Shown here piece after piece: positions 5,991-7,146 of a stretch of DNA of 7,146 nucleotides. The notes beneath the pieces are model-generated. The model had not been told where the DNA came from. It worked only from the letters and a program-made list of their open reading frames with translations, and did not search any database. The stretch is from Burkholderiales bacterium (lineage in GTDB: Bacteria > Pseudomonadota > Gammaproteobacteria > Burkholderiales > SG8-41), in NCBI GenBank assembly GCA_019746155.1, contig JAIESJ010000059.1:1-7146 (forward strand), given 5' to 3'. Both the position numbers and the translations under genes were made by a program. The number at the start of each line of letters is the position of its first letter. Position 1 is the first letter of the stretch.

Positions 5991-6034
5991 AACCCGGAAC
6001 CGTCTCCTATAAAATTCATAACATATTGATTTAC

Positions 6035-6063
6035 TTGTAAATATTATAAATTCTGCGCATAAT
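6035..6063 (+). promoter_or_regulatory. Promoter of the SMR gene (sugE)
   Basis: TTGTAA (6035-6040), a 17-bp spacer and CATAAT (6058-6063) lie in a locally AT-rich patch (about 6008-6063). Transcription would begin near 6070, leaving a leader of about 88 nt before the ATG at 6158. Confidence 0.55.
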
Positions 6064-6076
6064 CACACGACAACGA

Positions 6077-6125
6077 ATTCGACCATTTCATGAACGCCGC
6101 AGTGGATGCTGCGCTGGTTTCGAAT
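6077..6125 (+). other. Foldable leader of the sugE transcript
   Basis: An outer stem pairs ATTCGACCA (6077-6085) with TGG (6115-6117) plus TCGAAT (6120-6125), leaving a 2-nt bulge. It encloses a hairpin with a perfect 5-bp stem, CGCAG (6098-6102) with CTGCG (6109-6113), and loop TGGATG. It matches none of the guanidine riboswitch features I know: no paired hairpins with ACGR loops and no ykkC core. It may be a regulatory leader or chance pairing. Confidence 0.3.
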
Positions 6126-6140
6126 CAACCTTTCAACCTT
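6125..6140 (+). repeat. Perfect 8-bp tandem repeat in the sugE leader
   Basis: TCAACCTT occurs twice in direct succession (6125-6132 and 6133-6140), ending 6 bp before the GGGAG ribosome binding site at 6147-6151. It begins at the last base of the possible outer stem of the leader fold. Function unknown. Confidence 0.6.
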
Positions 6141-6157
6141 GATACCGGGAGTGCCTC

Positions 6158-6484
6158 ATGGCGTGGTTTCTTTTGTTTCTGGCCGGGCTGTTTGAAATAG
6201 CGTGGGCGATCGGTCTCAAGTACACCGACGGCTTCACGAAGCTGTGGCCCTCGGTATTCACGGTGATCGGCATGGCGGCGAGCTTTCTGTTCCTCGCGCT
6301 TGCGTTGCGCACGATACCGATCGGCACCGCCTACGCGGTGTGGACCGGCATCGGCGCGATCGGCGTGGCGATACTCGGGATCGTCCTGTTCAACGAACCG
6401 CGCGATTTTCTCCGGCTTGCGTTCATCGCGCTGATCGTGATCGGGATCGCCGGGCTGAAGTTTGTCTCCCCGGCAAGCAGCTGA
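6158..6484 (+). CDS. sugE: SMR-family guanidinium exporter (SugE/Gdx type)
   Basis: This 108-residue small multidrug resistance protein would work as a dual-topology dimer in the inner membrane, exchanging protons for guanidinium. Four hydrophobic helices lie near 2-20, 30-50, 58-78 and 85-103. The Gdx signature is present: E13 in helix 1, W16, GLKYTDGF after helix 1, S42, and TAYAVWTGIGAIG with Y59 and W62. These positions match the guanidinium-site residues described for Gdx proteins, and the sequence follows E. coli SugE closely from end to end. The start has GGGAG 6 nt upstream of the ATG. It stands alone, with its own promoter and an 88-nt leader, divergent from rpsP. No known guanidine riboswitch is recognised in the leader and no urea carboxylase or carboxyguanidine genes are adjacent. 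No terminator is seen after it; a transposase gene converges 67 bp away. Confidence 0.93.
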   Translation: MAWFLLFLAGLFEIAWAIGLKYTDGFTKLWPSVFTVIGMAASFLFLALALRTIPIGTAYAVWTGIGAIGVAILGIVLFNEPRDFLRLAFIALIVIGIAGLKFVSPASS

Positions 6485-6551
6485 TTCCCGTCGTACCGCA
6501 CGCACACGCCGTCACGCGTGAAGCCCACGTCGCTGCACGGGTCGGACCACG

Positions 6552-7146
6552 CTAAGCTTCGGTAACTTCAGCACTTTCGTTCCAGGAAATCGTGTTATCC
6601 GGCCTTAGAACACCATTTTTGCCGTCAAAATCATGCGCGTAATTCCTGCTGGGCTCCCGCAGTGTATACGTTCCATCCAACCCAGCGACTTCGCGATGCA
6701 GTGCTTTATTCCCAAGTTCAGCCTTGACCTTGTCGACATACTCCCGACTGCCAACGGCAATGGCCTCCGACCAACGCTCATCGCGTGCGGCAACGCCCTG
6801 GTTGAGTGCTTCCTCGACCCATCCGCAGTGTGCTTTCTGAAATTCCGGTACGCCCGCAAAGCCGCACAACGTGCTGACAGCGGTGAGATCGATGAGAGCA
6901 TAGCGCGCAGGCGGATTCTGGATTTCCAGGTAACCGCTGTGTGCCCACTCCGCAGGGTGCTTGACGACACCGGCGCGCACCATGTTCAGATCGATGTAGA
7001 CCAGACAGCGATGTAGATGGCCGTCGGCTTCGATGGCGGTGGCGTGGTAACGATCTTCCCAGAAAGCGCCCTTGCGCTCTTTGCGCTGGTTGTAGTCCTG
7101 CGCAGTGCGTCCGGCGATCAATTGCATGCTCTGCGGAATGACGTTC
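6552..7146 (-). CDS. REP-associated tyrosine (Y1) transposase, partial at right edge
   Basis: The visible 197 residues are the C-terminal portion of a Y1/HUH-type transposase of the REP-associated group. These are single-domain enzymes that cut and join single-stranded DNA at REP hairpins. Seen: SMQLIAGRTAQDYNQRKERKGAFWEDRYHATAIE, then CLVYIDLNMVRAGVVKHPAEWAHSGY, where the Y of YIDLN in the usual YIxxNPVRA motif is the likely catalytic tyrosine. A conserved-looking tail follows with REYVDKVKAELG, GTYTLREPS and FDGKNGVL. The frame is open through the window edge, so the internal ATG at 7127 is not the start and the HUH histidine motif lies outside. No frameshift or stop interrupts the visible part. 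No terminal inverted repeats, target duplication or obvious REP hairpin are seen at its 3' side. Confidence 0.85.
   Translation of the reverse strand, partial: NVIPQSMQLIAGRTAQDYNQRKERKGAFWEDRYHATAIEADGHLHRCLVYIDLNMVRAGVVKHPAEWAHSGYLEIQNPPARYALIDLTAVSTLCGFAGVPEFQKAHCGWVEEALNQGVAARDERWSEAIAVGSREYVDKVKAELGNKALHREVAGLDGTYTLREPSRNYAHDFDGKNGVLRPDNTISWNESAEVTEA

Noticed and set aside
6001..6063. AT-rich patch as a replication origin or attachment site
   Set aside because: There are no DnaA boxes, iterons or duplicated ends; a promoter explains the AT richness.
6064..6157. Known guanidine riboswitch (ykkC or mini-ykkC) before sugE
   Set aside because: ACGA occurs at 6067 and 6073 but not in hairpin loops, and no ykkC core is present.
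6512..6521. Perfect palindrome TCACGCGTGA between sugE and the transposase gene, as a REP site or terminator
   Set aside because: It is short, has no loop or T tract and lacks a recognisable REP foot. Ten-base palindromes arise by chance.
6331..6528. Minus-strand open frame overlapping the end of sugE
   Set aside because: Its larger part is antisense to sugE and it shows no ribosome binding site or family match.

Overview
The window looks like a high-GC proteobacterial chromosome, most probably betaproteobacterial. This rests on protein style (the L19, S16, RimM and TrmD sequences, and a REP-type transposase) and GC-rich codon use. It is inference, since no 16S or other taxonomic marker is present.

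Region 1 (1-2152) looks like a small catabolic locus. A 93-residue SAF-domain protein of the UxaA/altronate dehydratase family runs leftward. A GntR/HutC-type repressor runs rightward from the same 174-bp intergenic region, followed 36 bp later by an AEC-family (auxin efflux/malate permease type) carrier. The intergenic region holds a good leftward sigma70 promoter and a perfect 8-bp direct repeat with a 9-bp period, placed where a regulator could control both directions. The likely story is a regulator, a lyase subunit and a transporter for one hydroxy-acid, sugar-acid or sulfonate substrate that the sequence does not identify. The large lyase subunit would lie left of the window.

Region 2 (2132-3835, leftward) is one gene for an exported, cysteine-free helical-repeat (TPR-like) protein of unknown function. 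Its last 21 bp overlap the end of the convergent AEC gene.

Region 3 (3870-5936, leftward) is the conserved ribosomal/tRNA-modification operon rpsP-rimM-trmD-rplS. It has a recognisable promoter with a GC-rich discriminator and a strong terminator 19 nt after rplS. The genes are tightly packed. Three starts need care: rplS (two ATGs, the Shine-Dalgarno favours the second), trmD (no ATG, probably TTG) and rimM (GTG/ATG after rpsP, or an overlapping TTG). L19 carries a C-terminal tail containing a 7-codon tandem duplication.

Region 4 (5937-7146) is a divergent intergenic region followed by a guanidinium-exporter-type SMR gene (sugE/gdx). That gene has its own promoter and a roughly 88-nt leader that can fold and carries an 8-bp tandem repeat. 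Converging on it is the C-terminal part of a REP-associated (Y1-type) transposase cut by the right edge. No tRNA, rRNA, CRISPR array, complete insertion sequence or clear new defence system is seen.
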